DNA of 64,000 nt from Capsicum annuum (GCF_002878395.1 NC_061115.1:92390595-92454594), one strand, 5' to 3'. Positions 33,127 through 45,418 are shown, counted from the first letter of the stretch. Program-made: numbers and translations. Notes: a model not told the origin generated them from the sequence alone.

Positions 33127-35515
33127 TGTAATACCCCATTTCTATTTTGGTCTCTGTATAGAATACAACTCATGATGCTCAGTAATATCGTAGAGTACGA
33201 GTCATATTCTCGACTCGTACCTAATTCAGTATACCATGTTAAACATTTTATCGTAGGTACGACTTTACCCAATTGGTCATCAAGAAGGGTACGATTTGTA
33301 TGAACCTATCTATATGGACATCACTGTTGACCCTTTAAGGTTCTGTCCAGGATACAAGAGGGGAGTATCTGTCTGTATACAAAGGTATGACTCATATAGA
33401 GAGAAGTTGTATCAATAATAGTGTTGGTTCCCTAAGTTGTTCATTCATCTTACGAGTGACTTTACTAAATTGTATAGGCATCTTTGAGTTGTAAGTATGA
33501 ATCGTATCTAGACTAGTATATTTTCTTTGGAATTAGCCAATCATATAAGTCAGCTATCTAGTCGTAAGTTAACATACGATTCACAATGTCGACTCGTACC
33601 GAATAGGAACATGATTTTTCTGCACATTCTTCCAGGGGATTTTTTGTTTTTCCCCACTCCTTAAAAGCAAAATCCATGTCATTTTGGCTTCCCAAGAGGT
33701 GGTATAAGAATCCCAAAAACCCCTATTTACATCATTAAACATCAATTGACTATATAGAATGAAGAGAAACTGGTCTTCATCTTCCCCAAGCATCTAGGGT
33801 TTCTTAATGTCAAGAACAAGTTTAAATAAATTTCCCCAATGTTTCTACTTCCGGTATCAAGGGTATTCATCAAAGGGCCCTTTTCACCCATTGAGCTCAA
33901 AAACCCTATTTTAATTTAAAAGTATGGCGCTTATCCTATTTTATGAAATCATTCATGAATCCTATGAATTTAATCCATGATCTTTTTATTAAATCGAATT
34001 CAAGCCATGTCAACATGCCATCTCATGTAAATTAGGTTAGTTTATGTCTTAAATTTCAATCTCCCATGTAATGTTCAATTGGTTTCATGCTAAATTATCA
34101 AGTTTTGAATTAAACCATGTAAATATGTTGTCCCCTCATGTTTAGCACATTCCCATGCTACAATTCATGTTTTTTGATTATTTATTAAAATGTACTATGC
34201 CTAGGGTATTTCACCTTTGATTTTGTACCACTGTTTAAAGTGTTGTTTATATATTTTTGTAATTATTCAGTGCTTGAGGGTTATGAACACCTAATACCTA
34301 TCTCTTTATATATGTCACTATTTTCAAGTTACAATTTAGACAAGTCATGATTTTAGTTACTATATTCAGAATACTATATTCATGTTGAGCACATATCAGT
34401 ACAGTACCATGTAATATTAGACCTATGATAATACCGGTCTAGTCTTTCAGTTGGGAGAAGGATTTATCGTTAAGCGAACCTAGGGATGAGGGCTCATCTG
34501 CCAATTAGGAATAGATCCTTCGTAGAAGTCCCTAAGTTCTAGAACTACGAAGCCAGCATAGGATTATGAGATGTCACCTGCCAGTTTAGCACTGACATTA
34601 TATTGGGGGGCAACCTCCATTTTAGGACTAATTCCCTAGTCCTTAAGGACATCAGTTTAGTGAATCCACAAAGCCATGTATTAGTTCCCATGGAAAGATA
34701 CTGGCACCCTACCAACTAGGGTTACAGGTTGGACCACATTTAGCATAGATTGGGGCATGTCGATTATATGATACCTCCCATAGTCTCAGTATAGTAATCA
34801 GTGATTCTAATTCAGGTTTGCTTGACAAAGTTTACAGATTTTCAGTTATTCAGTTTTATAGCTTTTAGTCTTTCAGATTAAAAACTATCTCAAAACTATG
34901 TTTATGCTTGGTTTTGCATTCTCAAATATTACATGCTCATGCATTTAGTATTAGATACCCAATACATTTTAGCCAGTACTCATCTCATATACCAGTGTAT
35001 TAAAAGTATTAACCACATACTTTTGTTTTTGCTTTGTTGTCTTATAACATAAGTTTGGACGTAGAGTTTCCCGACCGCTCTTAGACAAGTTAGTGTTACT
35101 TTATAGTAATAGTGGTGATTCCTCATCCATCGAGGACATGATTTGTTTATTTTAATTATTTTAGTTTTTTATTATGTTTAGTCAGTTGGAGTTAGTTAGG
35201 GACTATCCCATCAAATCCTCATGATGTTTAGAGGATATTAGACACTTAGTAAGACAGTCAATTAGTTATTTTAGTATTATCAGTTGTTTTCAGATAGACA
35301 ATTGGTTTCTAGTATTCTATCAGATATTTTAGACATGTTTTGATACGTATTAAGTATCCAGTCTTATAGTATGTTATGAGTTTACATTTCTCACATATGT
35401 TGTATTACTATTTTGTTCCATGCTTATAGTAGGTACCAGCTTATGGGTTAGCTTGTCTTCACTTTTGGCCATAAGCACCATTGTTGCAACTAGGGGATAG
35501 CCTTAGGTTGTGAAA
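33127..35515 (+). repeat. Element F 3' LTR
   Basis: It starts TGTAATACCCC directly after a purine-rich AAGGTGGAGATAT tract and ends TTGTGAAA at 35515. It matches the 5' LTR throughout, with frequent substitutions and small indels. It carries the GTGATTCCTCATCC...GAGGAC motif at 35117-35137. Confidence 0.8.
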
Positions 35516-36648
35516 GTAACCCATCATTTCCATGAATTTTGCCCGTACCCATTGTATTTTAATTGTTAGAATAGTTTTTGTGTTTGTTTTAGATTAATCC
35601 ATGCAATCTTTGTATTCTAAAGTTGCATTTGAGAAAGTGAAAGCTAATAGGTAAAGAAGAATTCAGTTGGAGGTGAAACAAGTGAAAAATAGCAAAATTG
35701 AACCTAGCTAAACATGTCACAATTGCAATATTTAGGTTTTGATCGTGATCCTGAGGCTTAGGTATACCCAACCATGCTTTTGGTACAACTATCATAGAAG
35801 CTGACTGTGATTGTAGTCTCTACAATATTTGGATGATTGAAGTTGACTACGATTATAAATGTGACAGTAATTCCCTTCAAATACGCAAAATTCTTTATAT
35901 TTTTAGCATATAATAGGTGTTAAATTGCATATCATTCTTATTTGGATCCAAGTATATGGTGTATCCTTTCAATCTCTCTTTTATACTTAAATACGGGCCT
36001 TAGAAGTATGTTTAATCCCATGGCCTAAATCTATGATTTTTTTATGTGTAATAAGTATCTAAATACTTATTGTTTGGAGTGGTATTTATTTTGTGGTGTT
36101 TTCTTTGTTGGGTAAGTCTTGAGTACCTAAAATTATTCAAAATTAGTATGAAATATGTATGCACACCAAGTGTTTGGTGAAATGCCCAAATGAAATTCTT
36201 TGTAGTTTTCTGTGTATTTAAGGGTATGATTGATTGCTTAGGGATTGTGTTTCATGTTTTAGTTTTATTTACTTGTTAAGAACACAATTTAATAGAGAAA
36301 TTAAGATTTTAGATCATGAAATTGTGTTGGACTGCAGCCTTAGGTAGCACAATCAGAGCTCGCTAGAGTGCAATCACTGTGTTGCCATAACGATCAGGGA
36401 ATTGAGATCGCAAAACCTGAGACCGAACTGATAGACCTCTTATGTATCACGATCATAACTCAGCAGATGGCGATTGCGAGATCTGACGCTTGTCTAACAG
36501 ATATGTCCAAAATTTTGAATTCTCATTTAAAGCCCAAATGTGATCAATGAACCATTTCTTTAGCTTAATTTAGTCATATAGAATTCATTTTAGATGATGG
36601 TATAGTTACTTCTTTGTGTGTTTTGTTTTTTAGGATTTAAAGTTAAAG
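35516..36648 (+). other. Element C interior between the gag-protease frame and the second ORF
   Basis: There is no coding signal. It contains two clusters of GATCG/TGATCGTGAT-like motifs (35740-35860 and 36335-36500) that resemble modules in the B and C LTRs. It ends in a pyrimidine-rich TTTTGTTTTTTAG (36625-36634) just upstream of the next ATG, which could act as a splice acceptor. Confidence 0.5.
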
Positions 36649-37553
36649 ATGGCAACATATAGTCAAATTAATTTAATGGTTGCTGAGTGTAAGACTATCT
36701 ACTATATGGACCTCGCAAGGAGAAAGTTACTCCCTGAGAAGTGAATAGCTATGGAACAAGTTCCCAAAAAGCTCCCAACTTCCTATAAGAGTTTGTGGCC
36801 ACAGGTTGAGATTCATTTTCCCGAATCTATGTGGGCCAATGAGCAATGGGTTAGAAAATTCTATGCAAATCATAGCATAGTGAAAATCTATGGCTAGTTT
36901 TGAAAATCCAGGTCATGGAAGATCATTTCATAGCCGAACAGATCAATGAAGTTTATTTCCTATACGATAGAGATATGGAAGGGTACAAGGCTATAACTAT
37001 GCTCCTAGAAGCAGGTTGGCTGTACAATTATGCCCAGGAAGAAAAGTCTCATGGGCCACTACAAAAATAGGGAAGTCAATGAATGAGTTCATGGCCTAGG
37101 CTAGGATTTGGTTTACCATCATTTGTAGCCGTGTCTCACCGACTACCAATATGACTTAAAACCCTGTTATACGGTCTTAGATAGTAGCTTACCTTATGGA
37201 TACCTTTCTTCGAATGTTGGTTACTTTGTACTTTTGGATATTTGGTATTTTAAGAACAAAGGTGGCCCCATGCGCTTGTTTTCATCCTTGATCACTTAAT
37301 TAAGAAAGAGGGTTAAAGTTGAGGAGTGTTCGTGGGACAACTGATGTCCTCGAAGACACCTATTTACCCATTAAAGATATGTGGAAAGGGCTCAGTTTTA
37401 ATGACAAGAAAAAGGATGATCGATTTGGGTAAATCGGTGTATAGTGATGTTGACTCTAGTAGGCCGTCCTCGGCAGGAACATTCAAGGAACTGTTAAGTC
37501 AAATGCAAATAGTAAAGGAGTTGGGGTTTAATCTACCTTATGGGTTAAGATAA
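36649..37553 (+). pseudogene. Element C second ORF, similar to 'putative plant transposon protein' domain (PF20167 type)
   Basis: It starts ATG at 36649 (MATYSQINLMVAECKTIYY). Readable segments are WANEQWVRKFYANHSIVKI (36832-36890), FIAEQINEVYFLYDRDMEGY (36930-36990), MLLEAGWLYNYA (36998-37033) and a segment resembling GGPMRLFSSLIT (37262-37300). The VREFYAN-like start, the short NxVYxL segment and the late LFxSLIT block are the pattern of the plant-specific domain often called putative plant transposon protein, found between pol and the 3' LTR of some Athila/Tat-type elements. Its biochemical role is unknown to me. It has several stops and shifts. The family call is from pattern memory only. 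Confidence 0.5.
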
Positions 37554-39776
37554 CCTTCTACTACCCGCCACTCATATTTCATCAAGACTAATTATGAGAG
37601 GTTTCTTGAGGATCAAAGAGATAAAAGAGCTAACATTTCAAGTCTTGGGCAGGCCTACTCTTCTTTGGCATAGTCACATCAATCTCTTTGCGAGTATCAT
37701 GATAAGATAAGGAGAAGGGAGAAGAGGAAAGAGAAGTTCTTCACACATATGTAGTAAGGGGTGAAGGGATTGTCGAAGGTCCTGAATCCTAAAGACAGAA
37801 TTCCTTTCACTACAACATATTATGATAATGAGATCCCCAATAGGTGGTCCGAGAATAATAGCCACAATCTGATGATGACGATGAGGAGACTGCGAGTGAT
37901 GGCCACACTTGATGCGGTTTTAGGAAACCTGTTAAACTCTTTTTATACTTTTATGATATACAGTGAGGACACTGCCAGCTCTTTAGTTGGGTTTCATATT
38001 TTATTATTCTTAGGTTTGTATTAATTGGATGCTCATTTGGATTTTATATATTTTATTTTAATGATTTACTTTTGACTTTCTATGGATGATTTTACAATTT
38101 AGTTGTAATATTGGGCATCCTAATGGTGCCTATGTTTTGTGGATTTGTTGCTTTTTTCCATTTTTAAATTTTAATTTCTTTTAGTAATGATATTGGATGA
38201 GCGTTTCCCTATGTTAGATTGAGTGATGACATTCTTAATAGAAAATCGTCTTGTTGGGGTTTTGAGCTATAGTTTTAGGGGAAGTCTAAAGTATGAGTAC
38301 CTGTGGTATTATATATTTGGGATTGCCAATATTCCTATGTTTAAATCTGAATATTCATATGGTTTGCCCTTGAGAAAGATGAAGTGCGAGATGATGACTT
38401 GATTTTATGCCAACAATAGTTAAACTGGCGTGTTGAAATATGAAGCAAGCATCCCCTTTCGTCTAAAATTTTTTAATTAAAAATCAAGGGCATGGACAAA
38501 AAATAATTTTCTAACAACACTTTACCTCTTTTTGTAACTCCAAATTCGTTAGTAGGTATCGTATACAAATTAATTTCTTTTGTCTCTAATAGGAAATGCA
38601 GTTGATCCTCTTTGAAAAGTTTTCATGCCATGTGCGGTAATCTTAGCTGATTGATTCACATGCTTACTTGTGTCATCTAGAACTTTCCCATTAGTCTTAT
38701 TTAATCATAGTCCTTCTTTGTGATCATGTGAAACTACATTTACCTAAAAATCCTACCCTAGCATTAATGGTATCCCTAGTCATCCGTTTTAAGCCTTTGA
38801 GTGCTTCCTTTGGGAACCGCATTAAAAGCCCAAAATGTTTTGAGAAAAATCATCCCTATTTTGAAAGCTACCATACTTGAACTCTGAAGTGCCAACTTGA
38901 GGCTAAAAGCCTATGTTAAGGGTGGTGGATCTTGAAAGAAGGTGATCATGGGCTATAGTCTTGTAAGTGAGTGCCTAGGAGTAAATCATTGATGAAATAT
39001 AAAGGATAAAAATAAAGGGATTAACAAAGGAAATAAAAAAATGACATTTTGCAAAGGATATAAATGAGAAGAAAATGCTTCCAAAACATGGGTGAACCAA
39101 AGAAGTGAAAGTCTGAACATGTGTGAGTCAAGAATAAATAAAGTGTCACATGACCCAAAGTTAGATCTAATAGTGCATAATGTGGAGTTCAAGGAAGGTG
39201 TAATCATTTTTATTCTATATTTTTATCCTACCCTTTCCTAATCCTACATTACAAGATCGAAAAAGTCCTTTGAGATCTCCAACCAAGCGTCTTTGAGTTA
39301 GTAGAGATTGAAAATAAGGGCAAGCATATGGCATGATATTCTTTTGCATTGTGAAGTTCTTTGTGATTGTGAGTGCTTACACTTTAGTCCCTTGTTGGAT
39401 GATGGAATTTATAGTGTGATGGGACTTTCTTTCATGAGGAGGCATGTAAATTATTAGAGGTTGGTAAAGTTTTCAAGTACCAAAAATGAGGCGAAGAGGT
39501 GTAGTTAAGTTACTATAGATAAACAGTCACCTACTGAGAGTTAGTAGTTGTTAGTTGATTATTCTTAAAAGTCTTTTGCATCCTCGAACATTTGATTGAT
39601 TTTGAGTAGAGTTGCATGAGTAGTTCTTACTATGCTTGTTGGCTAATTATTAGTGCTAATCGAGATTGGAATCATAGTGATCATATGATTTGAATAGTGG
39701 TCTTATAAGTTGATTAGTCTCATTGAATATCGAGTAGGGTTGCTTGTGGACAAGTAAAGTTTTAAGTTGGGGGTGT
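37554..39776 (+). other. Element C 3' noncoding region and polypurine tract
   Basis: There is no recognisable coding sequence. The 39310-39450 part matches B's 3' region in reverse (8550-8700). AAGTTTTAAGTTGGGGGTGT (39757-39776) lies directly before the LTR and is the likely polypurine tract. Reading frames here (for example 37761-38024) show no family likeness. Confidence 0.6.
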
Positions 39777-41145
39777 TGATGAGTGACAAATTTGTCACTC
39801 ATTTATATTGGAATTCTCGCACACAATGATGAATTAAGTGTGTACATGAGGCTAATTCTTTATTGAAATGAATTAATTTCCAGTTTTTGTGATTTTCCAT
39901 GAAATACAATGAAAATGAGTTGAGACAAAACAAGAAGAAAAGTAAAATGGCAACTAGAGAAAAAGAATTGAAGATAGACCCAGGAGTCGACCCTCAAGTA
40001 TCGTGATCGCAATTTGACGGGCGCGATCGCATTCAGCCAATAAAGTTAGAGGCCAGCGATCGTGGGGTCGCAACATTATGAAGGATGGAGATCGCAATAG
40101 GATGAACAAGTTTCAAAATCAAAATTGGAATTTCCAAGAGCTGAGTCACAAAATGCAAAAGCCAAAACTCTCAATGTTTTTCAGCATCTTTTAGTTTATT
40201 TTTCCAAATTGCAGATCTAGGAAAAAGTTTGTGAGTGATAACAAAATTATGGAGTTTTCCTAAGAGATAATTTAGCTTTGTTGATTGCACTTAGAGTTTG
40301 AGATTTTACTTGTTTTTCTTTCCAATGGGTAAGTTCAATGCTATTTTGGGTAGATCTCTTCTCTTTAATTTCATGAGTAGCTCAATTCATATCTTAGGGT
40401 TATGTTTGAATAGGTGGTGGTTAATGTGTGGGTGTTTATTTTTAGTCCAAATATTTAGTTAATTGTTTTGCATTTCACTTTTGTCACATGTTTGAATTTA
40501 TAATTGGGATTGAAAACCCCAATTGCCTAAAGATCTCATATCATCCTTGAAAGAGAGATATGACTGAGGGATATTTGTCAACAACAACTTGAATTAGATT
40601 AATGCTCATAATCATCTTAGAAACAAGGGTGTTAGTTGAATTATCTATTTTCATAAGTATCATCTTAGAAATAAGTATGCTAGTTTGAGGTAATGGATTG
40701 GTAAACTTGTAACACTCATGAGGTGTTACAAAGAATTGTTCAGTGAGATTTAGTATTTTATCGAAAGGTTAACACTAAGATTCTAAATCAAGCCTACCCA
40801 AAACCCTGAGATAAAACATAGACTAACTCTCGATTACTCATGCATGTACAGTACCTAAGATAGCATAACCCTAAGGTTCCTCTCAATTAGGTACACATTT
40901 CAATTGTAAAATCTCTTGTTAGTGATAATTTTCAAATTATGTTCAACAATGTTTTGAATTAAACTCCCTTATTTTACTTTTATTTTTAAATGTTGCATTA
41001 CCGGTTAACGCATAGTTAACTCTAAACATACGTAATCTTTGAATTCTAGTTCACACACCTCATAGATTCGACCCCGATTCTTGTTGGGCTTATATTGACA
41101 ATATCTTCCTTACACTTAAACTGACCTATAATTTAAATGTTATCA
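39777..41145 (+). repeat. Element C 3' LTR, with a perfect 24-bp palindrome at its start
   Basis: It is 1369 bp long, starting TGATGAGTG and ending GTTATCA. Positions 39779-39802 form a perfect palindrome: ATGAGTGACAAA followed by its reverse complement. A GATCGCGATCG-type cluster lies at 39990-40090. It matches the split 5' LTR. It is followed by ATCTT, matching ATCTC before 5884. Confidence 0.8.
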
Positions 41146-41150
41146 ATCTT

Positions 41151-41319
41151 CACCTAGTGCAGTAGAAAACCTAGGAGAAGCCAATCTAAAGAATCTACCT
41201 AACATCTTCTTTTTCTCAATAGACATAATAGGACCTCATCTTTGGGAGATGCAGCTACATGTTGTGTCCATGCCTCAGTACCACTCCATTTTATAGACTA
41301 TGCAGTAGCAAGTGGGGTA
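41151..41319 (-). pseudogene. Element A gag, middle piece between insertions C and G
   Basis: The minus-strand translation includes EKKKMLGRFFRLASPRF and TALGED, the start of the Tekay-type capsid (FLRLxPPxFxGxxxEDAxEF). It stops exactly at the C target duplication. The frame continues without a shift at 5878, where VYEFLISYN follows. This directly shows that C landed in A's gag. The N-terminal side runs into the G insertion at 41320. Confidence 0.7.
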
Positions 41320-41324
41320 CCACT

Positions 41325-43110
41325 GACTACACCCAAGTCCACACACAAGTGTACATGGTCTTATAAAGTAGTAAAGTAGCCTACAAGAAGCCAAGTATCA
41401 ATCCCACAGAGAGTTGATTCAACACTAATTCTATTTCAGTTCACAATTTAGATTCAATTGATGCGAGTGTAACCAAAAGAGAGTTTGGAATTTGTAAGTA
41501 AAGTAAACAATGTGAAAATTAAAGATCTTGTAACAATCAATGGGAGAAAACCCAAGGTTAAAGCACTTCGGCAATCATACTATGTCTTGAATTTCATTAA
41601 TTAACTCACTTATCTATGTTGCTAATTCGTAGGGTTAATTGCATGATTATGGACTTTTGACCTTTAACCATTAACATAATTTAGATATTACAACTACATC
41701 GTTGAGTGGGGATAAAATAATCCAATTAGGTGTTTTAAATCTATCATCTTACGTGTGAATCAAGTAAGGCTCCTAAGTGAATCCCTGTCCTAGGTGCTAA
41801 GTTTGATTCTTTATTTTATAAAATAATAAAACCCCTACTTTATTCAACCCCATGTTCTATCACCTATTCCCTCTTCCGAGATCAAAGGTAGACAATTGAT
41901 ATATTCTAAGGGTCGTGAATCCGTAAAATAGTTGAATCAAAATGAACACACAACCAATATTGATAAGCAAAATTAATGAACTTAATTCAAAACAAAAGTA
42001 ATCACGTCTTTGGCTTTAACCCCAAAAAAAGGAGTTTAGCCACATATAGTCATAATCGTAATGACAAAATAGTAATTAATGACTAAAACCATGAATGAAC
42101 TAAATAAAAATGATAAAAACCTAATGAAGACGTTCTAGCATCCATTTGCACTCCAAAATATGCAAAACGATATGTAAAAACGTGATACAACTTTTATTTA
42201 TAGTATAGGAGTAACCCCATTCCGTGTTGGACAAAAAAACTTTAAGGTATTGATCCCGAGATTAGGTAGGATATTGCTGTTGGTTTAGCCCCACTATAGG
42301 CAAGGCGTCACCTCCAAATCGCCCTCAGCCTCTAGAATTTGTTGTTCAAAAGTTTTCTAAGGCACAGGAGCACAGACATGAGCTTGAGTAGCGGGCTATT
42401 CGAGGGTAGGATCACCACATGCCAATTGGTTAATATTTTTTTGATATTATGAATCTCATTGTGTTTTCACGCTCCATTGACCCCTCCTTCAGTCCACACA
42501 CGCCCAAGACATTCTAGGGGTCAAATTGTACATCAATCTGCATATTGTGCCTTCGTTGAGCCATTTTGATCCTTTTTGAGTTGTTCCTACTTGATTTGAA
42601 GGTTATATATCCTTCATATATTAGAATAATTTATTCTCCAAGTATCCTCAAGAATTAAACACAATAATTTAAAGCTCAAAACAACACAACATCCAACACG
42701 ATGAACTAGAAGCATGAGCTAAGCATAGGCTAACTTCACTTTGATCTTTAACTCGTTGTTTTGACCCTTATCTTGAGACAATTTACCCTTGAGAATTATC
42801 AGCAAGTTGTTTCACATATAATTTCACGTAAAAACCATTTGTAACACTTTAAATACAATAGAATCTATCGGAATCAACTAGACAAGCACCTAGCTTAATC
42901 TAGTAACACTAGTTTTCCGAGTTGAACTCTAAATGAATCTTTTAGGTACAAACATTGTTGAAAAACACTTTGAACACCATAAACACATTATTTTACACTT
43001 TGATACACATTTATCTCATTATCAACTCATATAGCACATGAATCATTCTCAAAACACGGCTAACCAGGCTAGAATAGTGACTCTAGAATGCATAAATACA
43101 CCCAACATCA
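41325..43110 (-). repeat. Element G 3' LTR
   Basis: It matches 47333-49110 closely, for example CACACACAAGTGTA.ATGGTC, AGAGTTTGGAATTT.TAAGTA and GCATAAATACACCCAA. The minus-strand start is TGATGTTGGGTG after a TTGTGGGGTGG polypurine tract. Confidence 0.85.
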
Positions 43111-44801
43111 CCACCCCACAATTAAAGCCTTATTTTACCTCAACTACTCTTAACTATAAAAATGATAAGATAAAGACTCTACACTTCTACTCCTTGCAAG
43201 ACACTCAAGCTAGCACCACAATCACTACACGAAATGTAAGTTTCTATACTTAGAATAGTACCAACATAATTTAAATCTCATGCATACTACTCCAAAACAT
43301 CCTAGCCTCAAGAATTTACTCACCTAGTTGGAAAACTCATTCTTCTAATTCAATTAACGACGTCTTACAAATAACCCACATTCATCAAACATGTGCCCCT
43401 CACAACAAGAGAATTACCCATAATCACTCATAATTAAGCAATTTATAACATGAAGGATATAAGAATCAAATTACGCTCACTCTCACAAAGAATTCACAAG
43501 TTACACACGATGAACCATAGGCTTGCCCTTAGTTTAATGCTCCATTAATAGTCAAATGTAAATCTTAGGATCAATTAGGTCTTTTCCGTGTTGTTATCTA
43601 GGCTAAGAGATGGGTAGGAACTATTTGGGAATAGAAATTCACCTCTCTAACCACTTTAATACACTACATTATACATTTAGAACTAATTTCCAACAAGAAA
43701 ATTACACCACTTTTGTCTATCCCTTTATTTTATTTTTGCCCCGTCTCTTTTAACAATTTTCACAAACACATTGTGGGCGTATTGTTTATTCTTTCAAGAA
43801 GCAATTTTTTCCTTTTCTACAATCATGGGAATATTTCTAACACCAATTATATCACAATCATCCACCACAAATTAATTATCAACACCAATAACTATTACCT
43901 TGGGGGCATTAATTTCACCTTTTTCTTCTTCAACTTCTTAATCTTCTTACCAAATTAATTTTTTATTAAAGCACTTAAGAGATTTTTGGATCAAATTATG
44001 GTCTATCAAAGAACAAGATAGGCTACATACGAGGCTACAAGAGAAAATAAGCCAAAGGCTCAATGGGGGTTAACTAGGATAATGCACAATAGGTAGGACA
44101 AATATAAGGTATAAAACACGGATATCAAAGAAATGCCTAAATCATCTCCTAAACCCACATATTTTATTTTGCTTTACACACACACCGAGAAAGTTCCTGA
44201 TATCTCATGTAATAAAGAATATGCAAAAAATCTCATACTCACGTGGCACATGCTCAACTTAATAGGATCATCACAGACTCCCAACCAAATAATAGCAAAA
44301 ATTTAAATTTAAGCCAGAAAATAAAAGAGACAAAAATGTGCCTAAGTATCCTAAAAGTAGCAATTTACTCAATAAAAATTCTTTTATCAACAAACCCACT
44401 TGCATCATGTAATCAAAAATAGCACCAATAAGAATATCTTACACCAATTTTTTTTAAGTTGAGACAAAAATTGGAAATTTCCCTGCACCACACTTAAAAA
44501 TCTACTTTGTCCCCGAAGTGAATTTAAAAGCAAAAGATAGAAATACTCCCTGAGGCCTCTAGGACTAGCTAGTAGCATCTTTATTAATAAATGAGAACCA
44601 TGGGACGCCACACTTAATTTTTTCCATGCTTCTTAGCTCAAGTTTATGGTACTCTGACTTCCCTTTACTATGTGACTCAACTAAAAACAAAAACTACGTG
44701 AAATAACAACTAAAAACTTAAAACAAAACACACCTACTTTAACTTGGGTTGTCTTCCAAGCAGCGCCTGATTTAGTGTCGCGACACAACCCAACTAACGA
44801 C
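43111..44801 (-). other. Element G 3' noncoding region
   Basis: Sequence between the gag-protease frame and the 3' LTR. I see no RT, RNase H or integrase motif on the minus strand and nothing on the plus strand. Just after the frame (44690-44770) it encodes the tail resembling LGRQPKLK in one frame and KTTQVK in another, as in other gag-protease-only elements. Confidence 0.6.
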
Positions 44802-45418
44802 TTAGTCATTCTTTTTCCTTCTATTTCTTATGCTTGGTCTCCATCTTCTTATATGTTTTGCCCCTCTTAGGTATGAATTCTCATATGCAGTGAATTTCTC
44901 AACTTTACCCTTTTCAGGCTCATCAATTAGCATCAAATTAAGCTTTGGTGGCAAAATCTTAGGCTGCTCAATCAGGTAGTCTAAAGGGGGTTTTGGTGGT
45001 CTATCCACCCCATACTTATTCCCTTCAATCACATTAATCATACATAAATTTCTATATTGTGATGTTAGTGTGGGTGCTTTGTATTCATCAAGTACCACCT
45101 CTTTATCCGTTACCTTCATTTTGAGCCTACCTTCTCTAACATCTATCAATGCTCCTCCAGTTGCTAAAAATAGATGCCCCAATATGATTAGTACCTTTTT
45201 ATCTGCCTTAAATTAAAAATAATAAATTCAGCAAGAATAACAATTTTCCCAACCTTTATGAGGATATCCTCAATTATTCCTTCTGGATATGCTAGGGATC
45301 TGCCTGCTAGCTGCAAAACCATGATGGTCAATCTAGGCTTTCCCAAGCCTAATTTTTCAAACAGAGATAGGGGCATCAAATTTATGCTTGCCCCTAAATA
45401 TGTTAATGCATGGACCAC
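44802..45418 (-). pseudogene. Element G aspartic protease and C-terminal extension
   Basis: 45188-45418 reads YLGASINLMPLSLFEKLGLG, AGRSLAYPEGIIEDILIKVG and ILAEFIIFNL, the Athila/Tat protease. The active-site DLGAS is YLGAS, so the catalytic aspartate is missing. 44802-45182 reads GHLFLATGGALIDVREGRLK and KVTDKEVVLDEYKAP, the part after the GRPFLATG segment, then a lysine- and arginine-rich tail ending at a stop. The frame is comparatively well kept, with one break between the two pieces. Confidence 0.75.

Larger units (their letters stand above)
25785..35515 (+). mobile_element. Element F: full-length but degraded Ty3-gypsy chromovirus inside C
   Basis: This is a complete LTR to LTR copy of 9.7 kb. 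The flanks are GCAAC (25780-25784) and GTAAC (35516-35520), a 5-bp target duplication with one transition. The 5' LTR (TCTAATACCCC...TTGACA) is 2362 bp and the 3' LTR (TGTAATACCCC...TGAAA) is 2389 bp. A methionine-tRNA primer site, gag with zinc knuckle, protease, RT, RNase H, integrase with HHCC and DDE segments, a C-terminal chromodomain-like region and a polypurine tract follow in canonical order. LTR divergence and many stops show it is old. Confidence 0.85.
5884..41145 (+). mobile_element. Element C: Athila/Tat-type gypsy element, gag-protease plus a second ORF, split by B and F
   Basis: The boundaries are a TAATGAG start at 5884 (TGATGAG in the other LTR) and a TTATCA end at 41145. The flanks are ATCTC (5879-5883) and ATCTT (41146-41150), a 5-bp target duplication with one change. 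Element A's gag frame is interrupted exactly here. The order is 5' LTR (5884-6773 plus 22769-23222), an aspartate-tRNA-type primer site, gag, protease, a second ORF (36649-37553), a long 3' noncoding region and the 3' LTR (39777-41145). No RT, RNase H or integrase of its own is visible. Element B lies inside its 5' LTR and F inside its coding region. Confidence 0.75.

Noticed and set aside
43038..43958. Two plus-strand frames (43038-43253, 43713-43958)
   Set aside because: They lie in G's LTR end and 3' noncoding region, with low-complexity composition and no family likeness.
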